DNA from: Coffea arabica
Taxonomy: Eukaryota > Streptophyta > Magnoliopsida > Gentianales > Rubiaceae
Reading direction: 5' to 3'
Length of the DNA stretch: 64,000 nt
Assembly (NCBI RefSeq): GCF_036785885.1
Contig: NC_092314.1
Location: forward strand, 17,505,638-17,569,637
Shown here: piece by piece, positions 36,142-48,103 of the stretch
Layout: the number at the start of each line of letters is the position of its first letter
Numbering within the stretch: position 1 is the first letter of the stretch
Position numbers and translations under genes: made by a program
Notes under the pieces: model-generated
What the model was told of the DNA's origin: nothing
Databases searched by the model: none
What the model saw: the letters and a program-made list of their open reading frames with translations, nothing else

Positions 36142-38163
36142 CTATGCATAATCATTGTGGAAGTTCAGTGAAGTTTGCTGGTCAGTTGCGAGCTGTTCCA
36201 CTTCAGAGCTGGTGACAATGGTGAATGTCGTTCCTTTGATTGCTTTTTCTCTTGGAGTTGCCTTTTTAACGAAGCACATGAGTCTTTTTCCTTGGATTGC
36301 TTGTGTTATGTGATGAAGTAAAATCATATTCTGCTATAGTCACAATGAAACATGTTAAGAAGTAAAGAGATTTAATATGTCAGCAGTTTGTAGTTGCTTT
36401 TCTTTAATACCTGATTGTTTATCTCGGTTAGTTCAGCAGCTTGAATGGACATCAATTTTTCAGCTTCTTCTCCCAAGGCAAGTGTATCCATTTTTCCAGT
36501 GGCATCAAGTATGGTAAGTGCAATGCAAGCTCTATATATGTAATTAGATGTATTAGCTAACTTGTTATTCTTTCATTAGTCACGGAAGGAAAATTTTTAG
36601 GCGGATAAAAATATCGTTTACTTGCCTAGGAGCGGGGTTGATTTTCACTCTGCAATAGTGGCAATTAATGTCCAAGATTCCTATGTAGTCAGTGGGTTCA
36701 TGACAGTTGGAGCATGTGAAATACCAGAAAGGAGCTTTTTGATAGTTAATTTCAACTCGACCTTCAATCCATGCTGTTCGTTTCTGTCATTTAGAGTATG
36801 TTAGAGGTCGAGGTAGAAGTAATAAATTATCACTCTTGTTTTTGAAAGGTTAAGTTATGAATGTCTTACAAATCTTACGGCCTGAAGAGCTCTGTTTATG
36901 GGACTGATTTCATTTGTACTGACTGGAGGTAGAATAACTCTTGGATCAGCATAAGCCTCATTATGAATCATTTGTGTGATCAGCGATATGTTGTTGTGAA
37001 ACCTTGATTTGTTTTTTGGAATGTTAGAATTAAATCTTTAATTTTAGGAATAAATATTTGGTGTGGGAGTGTTTACCAGTGATTAAGCTCCATTGTTTCT
37101 CTTAGAGCAGGTTCAATCATTATGACAGATGAAACTTGCGTAGCCAGTGAAAGATCTGCACATTGTGTTTGAACAAAAATCAGTTCTAATAAGATTATTC
37201 TTGTATGAAAAATCAGCTTTAGTATTATATCTTTTTCAGTGAAAAAATGCATAATAAGGTGGGATGTTCAAGCTTTACAGTTTGTGTTAGTTGCTCTGAG
37301 CCTCATGGCCAAGATGACTGATGGCTCTTCTCTTGCTGCGATTTGTATACCTTCATTTGTCTGGAAGTCATTGTAAAGTGTTAAGATGACTGGTTTTTCC
37401 CCGAGTATACAGTAAGATCAGTGTCAATAGGCAATTTTTTTCATTTTGAGTTTGAATATGGTAAAGAACTTACTCTTGATTGATGATTACATAATCTCTT
37501 GCAGGAATTATCGGTCCTTGAATTGTTATCTCCCTCATTGGACGTGCAAAAACAACAATCCCAAATGTATCTGCAGTGAAAGCATTTTTAAATTTGTGTT
37601 TGGAAGGTTAGGCAGATGTTGATAGTGGTAAAAGTGGAGGAGTGTTTAACATACTCATATATTTGTTTGAGTCTGCATAAGTCTGAATGTTGGAAAATTG
37701 GTGCAAATGTAGGTATGGTGGTATTGTTTCATCCACTGCTTCATTAACTTCTTCAATTGTTGTTGTAGCTGTGATTGTCCAATAGTATGGATAGTCTGTA
37801 GTTGAAGATGTTTGTTGGCTTGGATGAACGGATGCATTTGAAACAAAATACTTTTTCAATGGTAGTAGCAATCCATTAACAAGTGGAATAGCATTGTCAA
37901 CAGCGATTGCTTTTACTTGAATTCCCTATAGGATTGCAGTGAGTTTAAATAACTTACATTTACTTTATAGGTTAAAAGTAGTATAGCAGTAGTTGATGTT
38001 CATTGTATACCTGTGAATTGGCAAGAACGAAGCAGCGGTATCTTCTTCCAGTTGAAAATCTTGCAGCTTCTAAAATGTGAGTGGCCTCAATTACTTGGAC
38101 CAATGTAGTCCAATTTGTGGAGCAGCAGTGAATATCAGTTAAGGCCATTGCATTATGTGTCAT
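36142..38163 (-). CDS. RPA1-like (replication protein A large-subunit type) single-strand DNA-binding protein
   Basis: Nine exons on the minus strand: 38011-38163, 37655-37925, 37474-37570, 37279-37389, 37077-37154, 36879-37012, 36626-36783, 36411-36531 and 36142-36330. The start MTHNAMALTDIH leads into an OB fold (NWTTLVQVIEA, RYRCFVLANSQ). A second OB fold lies around TFGIVVFARPM to VILTLYNDFQTNEG. The C-terminal zinc ribbon (CSNC...CHYC, flanked by APFWYF) is in exon 7, and the last exons read ALTILDATGKMDTLALGEEA. This order matches plant DUF223/RPA1-type proteins, which bind single-stranded DNA, and RPA1 genes are known Helitron cargo. Most splice junctions keep frame; exon 7 has a GC donor. 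The exon 3/4 junction as drawn is off frame and its acceptor is weak, so the gene may be damaged there. A TATA box lies 105 bp upstream. Confidence 0.75.
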
Positions 38164-38267
38164 TGTTTTCTGTTAAGATTTGAAGGGAAGCGAAGTTGAG
38201 AAGTGTAGTGAGAGAGCAGGCCTGATGTTTTTGATCTTGATATTACTAAGTGTTAGGATGTTGAAGG

Positions 38268-38275
38268 TATTTATA
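38268..38275 (-). promoter_or_regulatory. TATA box of the RPA1-like gene
   Basis: TATAAATA on the minus strand, 105 bp before the proposed ATG at 38163. Confidence 0.5.
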
Positions 38276-39346
38276 GGACGGTGTTCAGAGTCAAGCTGGC
38301 AGGTGTAGTGGGAGTAAAGCTGGCAGAAGATCTTAGTTTCTTCGTGTGGAAAAGATTTTGAACTGAATGAGTATGTGAACTGAAAATTGGAAATAAGATC
38401 TTTTGCTTTAGCATTTGGTTTTTTGATTTGTTTTGTCAGTCTATTGTACATAGAATATGTAAAGTTATCATTATATTCAACCAATGTTAATAATTGTGAA
38501 GTTGTCTACTGTGAAGTTGTCAGTTGATATTCAACTGGAAAGATTAGCATCTTTTGCTTGCTGACTTCATATATACTGCAATTGAGTTGGTGGCTGACAG
38601 AAATAGCAGCTTTTCAAAAATATATAGCTTACGTTTGGGAATGGTGAATTTGGTCAGTATATTGTATATATAGTAAGTAAAACTATGATTAGATTAATTG
38701 AAAACGAGGAGACATTTTTGTTGGCTAGTAAAGTTAATATGGAAAGTGAAAATTTATGAAGCAATATGAAAAGGGAATTTGTAAAGCAAGGAGAAATATT
38801 GAAGCGATATCGTCAGTGTAGTCAAGTAGAGAAAAAGTGCAGCATAATCGAATACAACTAATCAATCAATAATGTCACTGTTATCAAAGAAGCACATAGA
38901 TATAGAGTGTTCAAAACTGAAGGCTGTTATTGGAAGATTTTAATGATCCTATGGCAAACAGAATGAAACGTAGCCTCAATTGGACAAAGCATTAGATATT
39001 CTGTGAAGTTACAAAATGCTTAAAAGAGAACATGGCTGTGTTATTGGAACAAGATTTAAAGAAAAATGGCTGAGTTATTAGAACAAGATTTAAAGAATTA
39101 ATCAAGCACTAAATCCAATAATCCGGACTCAAACTTTGGGTGTCTTTCTATCATGATCTCAAAAAGTGAACTGTAGTCATATGTGCTTAGTCAACATATC
39201 TGTAGAGGATAAGAGCTTTCTACAGCCAAATAAGAAAATCTGAGCTTCCAGCTGAAGCACAGCGAAAAAACACAAAGAAAGCAAACATTCAAAATCATGG
39301 GTTTACAGTCATTCAGTTTGATTTGCTCTGGAACAAGTCACTCTGT

Positions 39347-39553
39347 TCAACCAGAAGCATCACCATTTTCTCTATCATTTCTGGCACCTTGATGCTGAGG
39401 TCTACCGGTGTCACTTGCATTATTCTCGGATCTACACTTTCTTTCATTTTCTCTTTCTTTTTCTTGCTTATGCTCTTTCATTTCAGTTAGCTTTTGATGA
39501 TATATGGCAAAGTTCAAGACCTGAAGAGCGGCATCTACATCAGCCTTCAAAAT
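39347..39553 (-). pseudogene. MCM3 C-terminal exon fragment
   Basis: After a TAG acceptor (39555-39554) the minus-strand frame reads ILKADVDAALQVLNFAIYHQ, then KLTEMKEHKQEKERENERK, ending with a stop at 39347. This matches the C-terminal winged-helix end of plant MCM3 (K-DVEAAL-VLNFAIYH-ELTEMEEREQ), a subunit of the MCM2-7 replicative helicase. The AAA+ core and other exons are absent from the window. Upstream sequence on the minus strand (39560-39640) is only weakly MCM-like. It is an orphan exon, probably a captured or decayed fragment. Its acidic/charged tail is still open. Confidence 0.75.
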
Positions 39554-40019
39554 CTACTCAAGAGCAATTAGTGGACATAATTAGCCATATGCATCTGTTT
39601 GTAGCTAGTTCAGCAACACTTGCATGAGCACTTTTGCAGAAACCTCAGCCACAACCCAACAACAGCCAAATGCTTTCTGTTGCAACTCCAGTAGGCAATT
39701 ATACAAAGCTCCAAAGCAAGACTACTGTTTCTTTTTACCGTTACAAACAACTGCACAAAGAGTTACAAACAACTGCACAAAGAGCCGTTGGCATGAAGCA
39801 GAAGACAATTTCTTGTAGTCATCCTTGCCTTTTTCCATCAGTTTCACATACACCCCCTGAAATTTCAAAGAAACTTGGCCATTGTACTATTCAACATAAA
39901 CATCCTCACTAATGACATTCTTGAGGGCAGAGGTGGAATTTCTTCATTTTCTCTCTCCTGATTGCAATTTTATATTCATTGTCCACCTCAATTGGGTTGA
40001 ATCTGACACTATCTACTTA

Positions 40020-40109
40020 GTTTTAGGGGAGGTAGCTGGGAATTGCGAAACTTCAGGGGAGGTCATTGAGACTGTCAGAAACCTCAGGGGAGATTTCTAA
40101 AATTATCCC
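40020..40109. mobile_element. Terminal part of a GGGATAAT-family Mutator-like element
   Basis: Ends CAGGGGAGATTTCTAAAATTATCCC at 40109 and has several CTTCAGGGGAGGT repeats just inside. The opposite end was not found, so the element (possibly including the MCM3 exon) cannot be delimited. Confidence 0.55.
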
Positions 40110-40147
40110 TTTTTTAATTGAAGATAGTTATATTTATATTGCATAGT

Positions 40148-40151
<4 letters not shown>

Positions 40152-40186
<35 letters not shown>
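40152..40186. repeat. (TG)n microsatellite
   Basis: About 17 TG units. It produces a poly-Val/Cys shadow frame. Confidence 0.95.
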
Positions 40187-40187
<1 letters not shown>

Positions 40188-41240
40188 GCATAGGTGACAT
40201 ATTGGAGTATCTTCTCGTAATGACCTACTTAGATGGTTTGTTATGTTATAAAATATTTAATCAAAGGTTATTTCTTGGTTTAATTTTTGTTATAACTATA
40301 CTGTATATTTATTAAATAGACATACATTTATAATTAAAGTTAATATTTAATGTTTATAGATGTTATATATTTAAACAAATGAAAATTGTTTTGATCATAA
40401 CATATTAAGATAATTTTGTTAGGAAAAATTTTGGCTCCCTAAGAAAAAAATCTTGGCTCCGTTACTAATATCTCCAGCCATTAGATTAAAACATAAAGGA
40501 ATGGCGTTTGTCTACTTGCCATTGGCTTTGTTTTTAGATGCAGATCTTTACAGCAGGAAACAAATAAACTAGATTTGACCCACCCAAGTAAAGTTTAAAA
40601 GTTTCTCTTGCTTTTTATTTGCTTCGCATTTCCAATATAGGAGACGAAAAGCTCTCAAGTTCCTCATCGTTTTCGTGGTTGGTAATATTTATTTGCACTG
40701 TTGCTTTGGTGCTGTGGTTATTCAGCCATTTGTTACTATGCTAACAGATTTATTCCGTGAAATGTTTGTCGTCTCAGCTTTGTAGAATTCAGTTCAGTCT
40801 AAGCCACGTTGAGTTTCCTAACTGCTCTTTGCCAGAATTGTTGTGCCCCTGGAAGCTTGCCTGTTTATTGCTTGTTTAAATGTTATTTAGGGTGCTGTTT
40901 TCATTGCAGTTGGTTATCAGTGAACTGCACTTTGATAATTCTGACACGAAACAGCTGGCTTATAACTGAAAAATAGTGTATCAACTGTACAAAGTGTCAG
41001 TGTGTCTGTTTCCTGCACTTCCGCCTGTTTAACTTGAATGGTTAAACTGGAGGGAGTCCTGGCACCTTGTTTAAGCTATTGTTTCGATGCTGTTTTTCCT
41101 TATTACTTAATCTTGCTTTGAAGTTGGTTAGCTCTTGCGGATGTTAGTTAGAAATAGCAAATCTGTTTGCAGTTTTTTTTCATTTGTATATATATACATC
41201 ATTTATCTGTATACATTTCTTTACTGGCTGAACTTCGGAG

Positions 41241-41456
41241 ATGAAAAGAAAGAGAAAGTCAGTTGATAAAGTTAATGTATATGATGAATTATTTGATAAG
41301 CCACATAATGAAAGATTATTATTTGAAGTGGCACCAACTAATTTGACCATGAAAGCTAATAAACAGGCTGCTGAAGTTTCAATACAAACAGCATGTTGTA
41401 GTATTGATCGTCCGGACCAGCCGGACTTGTCAACCTTTAGGACCATATTAATCTGA
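41241..41456 (+). CDS. Hypothetical small ORF
   Basis: A 71-codon frame starting MKRKRKSVDKVNVYDELFDK. It has a basic N-terminus that could act as a nuclear signal and no recognised domain. It follows a T-rich stretch, and the preceding 600 bp (40600-41230) look like leader plus intron (GT at about 40680), but that is speculation. It may be a chance frame. Confidence 0.2.
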   Translation: MKRKRKSVDKVNVYDELFDKPHNERLLFEVAPTNLTMKANKQAAEVSIQTACCSIDRPDQPDLSTFRTILI

Positions 41457-41764
41457 TCATCTAATAAGAGTGACTGATGTTTGCTCATCATGATCATTAG
41501 CCTCCCTTAGACATCATGAGCAATACCTTCATGTCCAGATCAGCACACATGATTTCATTTTCAAATGAATGTGCCAATTATTATCTGGACAAAAAAAACT
41601 ATGGGCAACAAGCGTATCTGAGATGGAAATCAGAAGGAAATGTTGTGTCAAGAAAATGTTGTGTCAATGGGCATTTCAACTGCACAATGAATAATTAGTT
41701 AAAATAGTAGATGCGTATATTCCAATGAACACTCTATTATTTTTATTTATTTATTTATTTATTT

Positions 41765-42240
41765 GGGATAATATCAGAAACATCCCTTGAGGTTTCTCTT
41801 AATATCACTTGGCACCCTTGAGATTTTAGAAATATCACTTACCTCCCCTAATAATTGTAAAAAGACTATATTAACCCTCACTTGACACATAATTCACAAC
41901 ATATCAAATAAGTGGAGCTCAAAAATTGAAAAAAAAAAAAAAGAAACGAAAGTCATTTTCTTCTCTTTCCCTTTTCTCCATCATTCTCTCTTACTGATAT
42001 TTTTTGGATGACCATAAGATATTTTATTTGTAAATTATAATAAATTAAATTTTGTTTATCTTTTACTTTTTGTGATTGTGATAAAGTGGGGTATGATTTA
42101 TTTGCTTATTTTGAGTTGATTTTTATAATGATTAGTACAATTTAATGGTTTGTGCAAAGATTGAGAAGTTGTTGGAAAAAATATGAATTCATAAGAAATT
42201 GGTTTTGAGCATAGAATTAAATTGATTCACTTTGGAACTT
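41765..42240. mobile_element. Half copy of the GGGATAAT Mutator-like MITE, inverted relative to the next
   Basis: Starts GGGATAATATCAGAAACATC and is the reverse complement of 42645-43107 for about 460 bp (for example GAGAAGTTGTTGGAAAAAATATG versus its inverse near 42700). It lacks its own second end. Confidence 0.75.
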
Positions 42241-42359
42241 TACTTTGATATTTTAATCCAAACTATGAATGGATTATATATAACTTTTAAAACAATAAGG
42301 GGGTATGTGAAAAATAGCCATATCACAGGGGGTAAAGTGTAATTTGTACATTTATTTAT

Positions 42360-43107
42360 GGGATAATAGTAGAAACCTCCAGATTTCTCTTAATATCACT
42401 TGTCACCCCTAAGGTTTCAAAAATATCACTTACCTCCCTTGCTTTTGTTATTTGTGTAACAAAATTTTTAAAAACCCTAAACTACTCTTTCACTTGCTAA
42501 ATAAAAATATTTCTAAACCACTTTATTCACTACAAGAAAACCATCACCTCATAAACAATCTCTTGTAGTACTACCATGTTACAATGCTATTCCCCATAAA
42601 ACTATAAATTTGAAAAATAAAAAAGATATTTCAAAAGAAATACACTTGAATCAATTTAATTCTATATGCTCAAAACCAACTTCTTATGAATTCATATTTT
42701 TTCCAACAACTTCTCAATCTTTGCACAAACCATTAAACTGTACCAATCATTATAAAAATCAACTCAAAATAAGCAAATAAATCACACCGTACTTTATCAT
42801 TACAAAAAGTAAAAGATAAACAAAATTTAATTTATTATAATTTACAAATAAAATATCATATAGTCATCCAAAAAATATCAGTAAGAGAGAATGATGGAGA
42901 AAAGGAAAAAAGAAGAAAGTGACTTTCGTTTCTTTTTTTTTAATCAATTTTTGAGCTCCATTTATTTGATATGTTGTGAATTATGTGTCAAGTGAGATTA
43001 AGATAGTCTTTTTATAATTATTAGGGGAGGTAAGTGATATTTCTAAAACCTCAAGGGTGCCAAGTGATATTAAGAAAAACCTCAAGGGAGGTTTCTGATA
43101 TTATCCC
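42360..43107. mobile_element. Mutator-like MITE, 748 bp, with 9-bp target duplication
   Basis: Ends GGGATAATAGTAGAAACCTC and, inverted, GAGGTTTCTGATATTATCCC. Flanks TTTATTTAT at 42351-42359 and 43108-43116 are identical. Non-coding. Confidence 0.82.
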
Positions 43108-43389
43108 TTTATTTATTTTATTTTGAAGACAATGAATACTCTGTTAAGATATATATGTTGGTAATATACGAATATAACAGGCAGAGATTGTACTCATTCA
43201 GACACTTTTTAAAATAGTTAGCATAAGCACAAATGGATACTCTGTTAAGAGACGAGACATGTTAGGATAGACGTCTTAGTTAGCATGCGTATGAATGGTG
43301 CCTATGGTTGTTAGTATAAGTACGGATGGATACCGGTTGAGAGATATCTTAGAATAGGTCGTCTATGGTAGTTACAATAGCACAGCTAT

Positions 43390-44505
43390 TTAAATTCTTT
43401 TGTGTTTTCAATTTTAGGTAACTTTGGATCTTGGAATTATTTTTAGATTTTGTACTCTCTTTCTATTATAGTATATCTGTTACCCCTTCACTAACGAAAG
43501 TAGATTAATTTGATTGAATCACGTAAAATTCTATGTGTTTCTGTTTATTTTATTTGGTTTATTATTGTCTTTGTTGAGCTGCAAAGAGCCTTATTGTTCT
43601 CATTGATCAATTTTCTTGGACTAGACCTAATCAACTGGTATTAGAACTTCAACATTTGGGTTCTTGATAACGATATTTGGCGCTACAGAGAGTGAAGAAA
43701 AATCCCCTGTTAGAGTTCAGTTGGATTTTGAAGAAGAGCTATTTGGTCCGTTGGAACTCATTGAGGGCTTTTGTGAAGAAGGTGGTGCAAAATTACTATG
43801 TTCGTGTTTTTAGCCCATTGGGATCTGTTGAATCTTTTGTGAGTTTTGGCTCATTGGAGCCTGTTGAACTTTTTGCATTTTAGTTCATTGGTGGCTCATT
43901 GGGACTTTTGTGATTCGTTGGGATCTATTAGGACTTTGATAAAGAAGGTGGAGTGTGTTTTCTATTTGCCTACTATTTATCGACATTGGATACACGTTAA
44001 GATGGAGATTTGTTGAGTTTATCTTTGTATCTCACATCGAAAGTTTTACAAAAAAAATCTCTCCTTTTGATGATTATAAACACAATGGATTTAAGTGAAT
44101 TTAATTGTGCTAAGGGCACTAATCCAAGTATCGTATGCACCACTTCAAGAGAGTTTTAGAGGCCCACGCTCTAATTTAAGAGAGATTTTGGTTAGACATC
44201 AAATCAAAAGAGTAAGTTAGTGGGCCTTTGAACCGTTAAGCATTTTGTGATATTTAACCTCTTTTATGTTTTCAATGTTAGGTGCCTTTGAACCTTGGAA
44301 TTATTTCCTAAGATTTTGTACTCTCTTTCTATTATAGTAAATCTATTACTCTTTCGCCGTGGACGTAGGTCAATTTGACTGAACCACGTAAAATTTTATG
44401 TCTTTATGTTTATTTTATTTGCTTTGTTATGTTTTTGCTGAATTACTACGAACCCTATTGTTCTCGTTGGTCAATTTCTTGGGATTAGACCTAACACTTG
44501 TAAAT
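43390..44505 (+). mobile_element. LTR retrotransposon remnant (Copia-like LTR ends, short interior)
   Basis: Two direct repeats, 43390-43633 and about 44254-44503, share TTGTACTCTCTTTCTATTATAGTA, AACCACGTAAAATT and TAGACCTAA, typical of the 3' part of Copia LTRs. The left copy is followed by TGGTATTAGAAC (43636-43647), a degenerate Met-i PBS. An LTR start-like TGTTGAGTTTATC lies at about 44011. The roughly 370 bp between PBS and that start have no gag or pol, so this is a deleted or TRIM-like copy. Confidence 0.6.
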
Positions 44506-45576
44506 AAACTAAAACCTAGTTTGAATGGTTGCATTTGTTCCCGAGAGACAAACCTTGTTCCTTTTTTGTGCCAAAGGTTTATCTAGCCTTCTTAGCTCAA
44601 CTTGCATCAATAGGAAGCTTACTAGAGCTAAAGTTTCAATGAAAGGCCCTGCTATCTCTCATTTATTTTCAAAGATGACTCATTGATTTTTTGCAAATCT
44701 AACTCTAATGAAGCTAATGAGATTACTAAGATCCTCCAGGCAAATGTACAACCTTCTGGCCAGCAAATTAACATCGACAAATTGCTGTCCTCTTTAGTAA
44801 AAACACCACCCAAAAAAGTAGATAAGAGGTGTTACAAGCATTTAGCAATATCCATCATGTAACCCAAGGGAAATACCTTGGACTTTCTATGGTGATAGGT
44901 AGATCAAAGAACAATAGATTCATATTTCTCAAGAAAAAATGGCAGGTAAGCTTCAAGGCTAGAAAAGGGAAATGTTGAGCAACACAGGTAAAGAAGTTCT
45001 ACTGAAATTTGTAGCTTTAGCTATTCTCTCTTACACCATATCTATTTTCAAACTCTTGGCAGGTTTACGCAAAGAACTTAGTGGGATGATGGCTAAATTT
45101 TGGTGGGGAAATGATCAGGGTGAGAGGAAAATGCACTGGATTAAATGGTGGGACTAACTGACGTTAAAGGAAAGTGGGTTTAGGATTCCAGAACAAATTT
45201 GGAGGCTGCTCACTAGTCCAAACTCGTTGGTTAGTAAAGTTGAATGGGAGATATAATCCTAAATCTTCTATGTTGCAAGCCAAAGTAAAAACAGGTGCTT
45301 CATGGATTTGGTAGAGCATTCATAACTCTATTCCCTGGCTAGAAAATGGTCTCAAAAAACAAATAGGAAATGGAAATTCAATTGCAATCTGGTAGGATAA
45401 ATGAGTCCAAACAGCAAAAGTGGAATCATATTCTCATCCAAACCTCAGTCCTGCAGGGTGGAGAAAGTGAGTGATCTGATCTCAGCCTAGAAATGGAACA
45501 TTAACCTCATTGAGGTAACTTTCTTAGAAGAAGAAGCTCAACAAATCCAGATGATTCCCATTAGCATATGTGAAAA

Positions 45577-46326
45577 TAGGGGTGGGCATAGGTCGAGTAC
45601 CCATGCCTTGTGCACCATTTGGCTAACTCGACCCGTGCCTTGCGAGTCAGCTATTTTTTGACCTTTATGCACTCTACATATTAATGGGTACCTAATAACC
45701 GGGTATCTGTTGAGATAGGGTCTGGTCAACTAGTAGTCACTCCACCCCATTTATCATTTAATTTTTTTAAAAATAATTTATAGTAATTTAATTTTGTGTT
45801 TTACATATTCATCTAAGATTTAGTAAAGATTTTTTTCTCAAAAAAATCTCTCACCAAGAAACAAACATGCAAAGAGAATACAGGAAGAAGAAAAAAAATT
45901 AAAAAAATTTCAAAATCAATGAAAATTTGAAATAAATAGTACCTTTTTTTCTTAAATCTATATATATATATATCACATTAATTAAAGTCTTGTTTAAAAA
46001 ACATATGATCATGACCTTTACAAATGAATCTTATAAACAAACTATAGTCTCTCATATTTGTAATGCAATTTGTTCAATGAAATTGCTTATTTAGCTTTAA
46101 AAATATTTTTTGTAGTATGTGTATAAAAATAAAAATAAAAACATATATGCGAGGCAGGTCGGGTACCTGTAAATTTTTAATTATGTGACCCTAACCCGCT
46201 CCGCATCTAAGCGGGTACCCGACCCTCTTTTGACCTGATCAAATAATACGGATCGGATATTCTAAATTTTCAATTGGATCGAATATGTCGGATTTTCAAG
46301 TTAGCGAGTATATTTGCCCACCCCTA
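45577..46326. mobile_element. hAT-type MITE (TAGGGGTGGGCA family), 750 bp
   Basis: Terminal repeats TAGGGGTGGGCA and TGCCCACCCCTA. Flanks TGTGAAAA (45569-45576) and TGTGAAAG (46327-46334) form an 8-bp duplication with one mismatch. It is inserted in LINE 1. Same family as 4417-5659. Confidence 0.85.
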
Positions 46327-47304
46327 TGTGAAAGGCAAGATAGATATATTTTAAGTTATAGCACCATAGGAATCTACACCACAAAATCAGGAAATGTCCA
46401 AGCCAAAGGTAGAATTTAGGAAACATGCAAACAGAACTAGAGGATTGGCAGCACTAGTAGTAGGAAGCATGACTCAAAGTTTTGGCATCAAGTATGGGAC
46501 CTTGTTATTAAACATAAAGTGACACATTTTCTCTAGAAATGTCTTCACAATATTCTGCCTACCAATGAAGAGGTGCACAAGAGAATAGTTAAAGGAGATA
46601 AATGGTGCAAAAGCTAAGGTAAGGAAGTGGAAATGCTAGAACACTTGTTGTTTCATTGTAAAGCATGAGAGAATGCTTGGAAGACATTCCCCATTAAGTG
46701 AGATGGCCTAAAGGTACACTCTTGGAATTTCTAGAAGTGGTAGGGATCCTTATAGGGTGCCAAAGAAAGAGCTAATGGTATAAGCCATATTGAAATCACA
46801 ATAAATTTTCTGTGGAAATTATGGAAGGTTAGAAATGCGTGGAGCTTCAACAATGAAAGGTTTGATGATTCTCAGTTATCTAATAAGTTGGTGGAGGAAT
46901 GGCTTGAGTACAGACAAATGATGAACACCAAAAACTCAGAAATGGAAAGGCCAAAATCATTGACAGCAGGGAATGCAACAGTAAAGGAATTCCAGAATCA
47001 ACATGCCACCCTCATATACACAGATAATGCTACTGATAGGACCAAGAACAGGGGAGAAGTTGGTATAGTGGTCAAAGATCATAGTGGCAATCTTGTCACT
47101 ACATGGGCTATACCAACCACGAACAAAAAGGATGTTGCTATCCTAGAAGCTGAGGTAATAAGGACTGCATTGATGAAGGCATTGGAGGAGCACTAGACTT
47201 CAATCTTAGTCCACTCTGATTGTAAAATTCTAGTTGACAGAATTAATATGGGATGCAAAGGAATCTTCTAGTTAGATGTCGTGGTAGAAGATATTCTACA
47301 CTTA

Positions 47305-48103
47305 GGGTCTATTTGGTTGGAAGTAAAATGTTTTCCTTGGGAAAATATTTTCTGTGGAAGTAATTTTCCGTGAAAATCATTTCTCTTTCATTATTTTCAG
47401 GTGTTTGGTTAACTTATTGAAAATATTTTCTTACTTCATTTTTCTGGTGTTTGTTTCACTTTTGAAATATTTTCACTTTTATCTCTATCTTTACTTTCTA
47501 CACATTATAACTACATACTTTTTCCCATGCAAAATAAAAAAATTTATCTCATTGTTTAACTTTAAAAAATCTTGGAGAAATGTATATATGAATAAAAAAT
47601 ATCTCCTTAAACAATAAACAAATTGCTGGTCATTTAGTGTCAAATATCAATCACATGCAATGCTTATTGTGACATATATTTTGCACTCTCACTGCTAAAA
47701 GTTTATCTAAAAAAGAATATCTCTATTATACATAATTAATTACTAGCATAGGATGAGCAGGATGAGGTTTTTTTTTTTTTATTTTGAATATACTAGGAGG
47801 AGGGTTGGGTGGTACGGGGGAAGGAGTGTAAGGAAGAAGTATTGGATTCGAGTCCTCTTGTTTACACTAAAAAAAAAAAGAGCATACTACAAGATGTTTT
47901 CAGTAAATTTGGAACATATTACAGGCGGGATGCATGCATTTCGGAAAACAATTTCAATAAGTTTGGAAGGGAAGTTGTTTTCCATAAGATGAGTGAAAAT
48001 AATTTACATAGAAAAATATTTTCAGTAACTTTTGTGCAACCAAACACGGGAAATTAGGAAAATATTTTCCTGGAAAACATTTTCACCCGAAACAAACGGA
48101 CCC
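47305..48103. mobile_element. PIF/Harbinger (Tourist-type) MITE, 799 bp
   Basis: Inverted ends GGGTCTATTTGGTTGGAAG and, inverted, GGGTCCGTTTGTTTCGGG, both followed inward by GAAAATGTTTTCC-type repeats. TTA flanks both sides (47302-47304, 48104-48106), the 3-bp duplication of this superfamily. Removing it rejoins the RNase H part of LINE 1. It contains a possible SINE. Confidence 0.82.
47795..47880 (+). mobile_element. Possible tRNA-related SINE fragment
   Basis: A B-box-like GGATTCGAGTCC (47842-47853) preceded by GGTGGTACGGGGG and followed by an A11 tail at 47869-47879. No clear target duplication. Confidence 0.4.

Larger units (their letters stand above)
35838..38680 (-). mobile_element. 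Helitron carrying an RPA1-like gene (5' end not fixed)
   Basis: On the minus strand the 3' end shows an 8-bp stem hairpin (GGCTGTGC/GCACAGCC, plus 35850-35868, loop of three), then GGGCCTTA and terminal CTAA followed by host T in an AT repeat. That is a standard Helitron 3' end. The RPA1-like gene reads toward this end. The 5' end (TC preceded by A) was not identified. A TACTATATATAC stretch near 38670-38685 is the best candidate but lacks the exact TC, so the right limit is provisional. No Rep/helicase frame was seen. Confidence 0.65.

Noticed and set aside
39415..39912. Plus-strand frames around the MCM3 exon
   Set aside because: No family features; the minus-strand reading matches MCM3.
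40118..40315. Val/Cys-rich frame
   Set aside because: It is translation of the (TG)n microsatellite.
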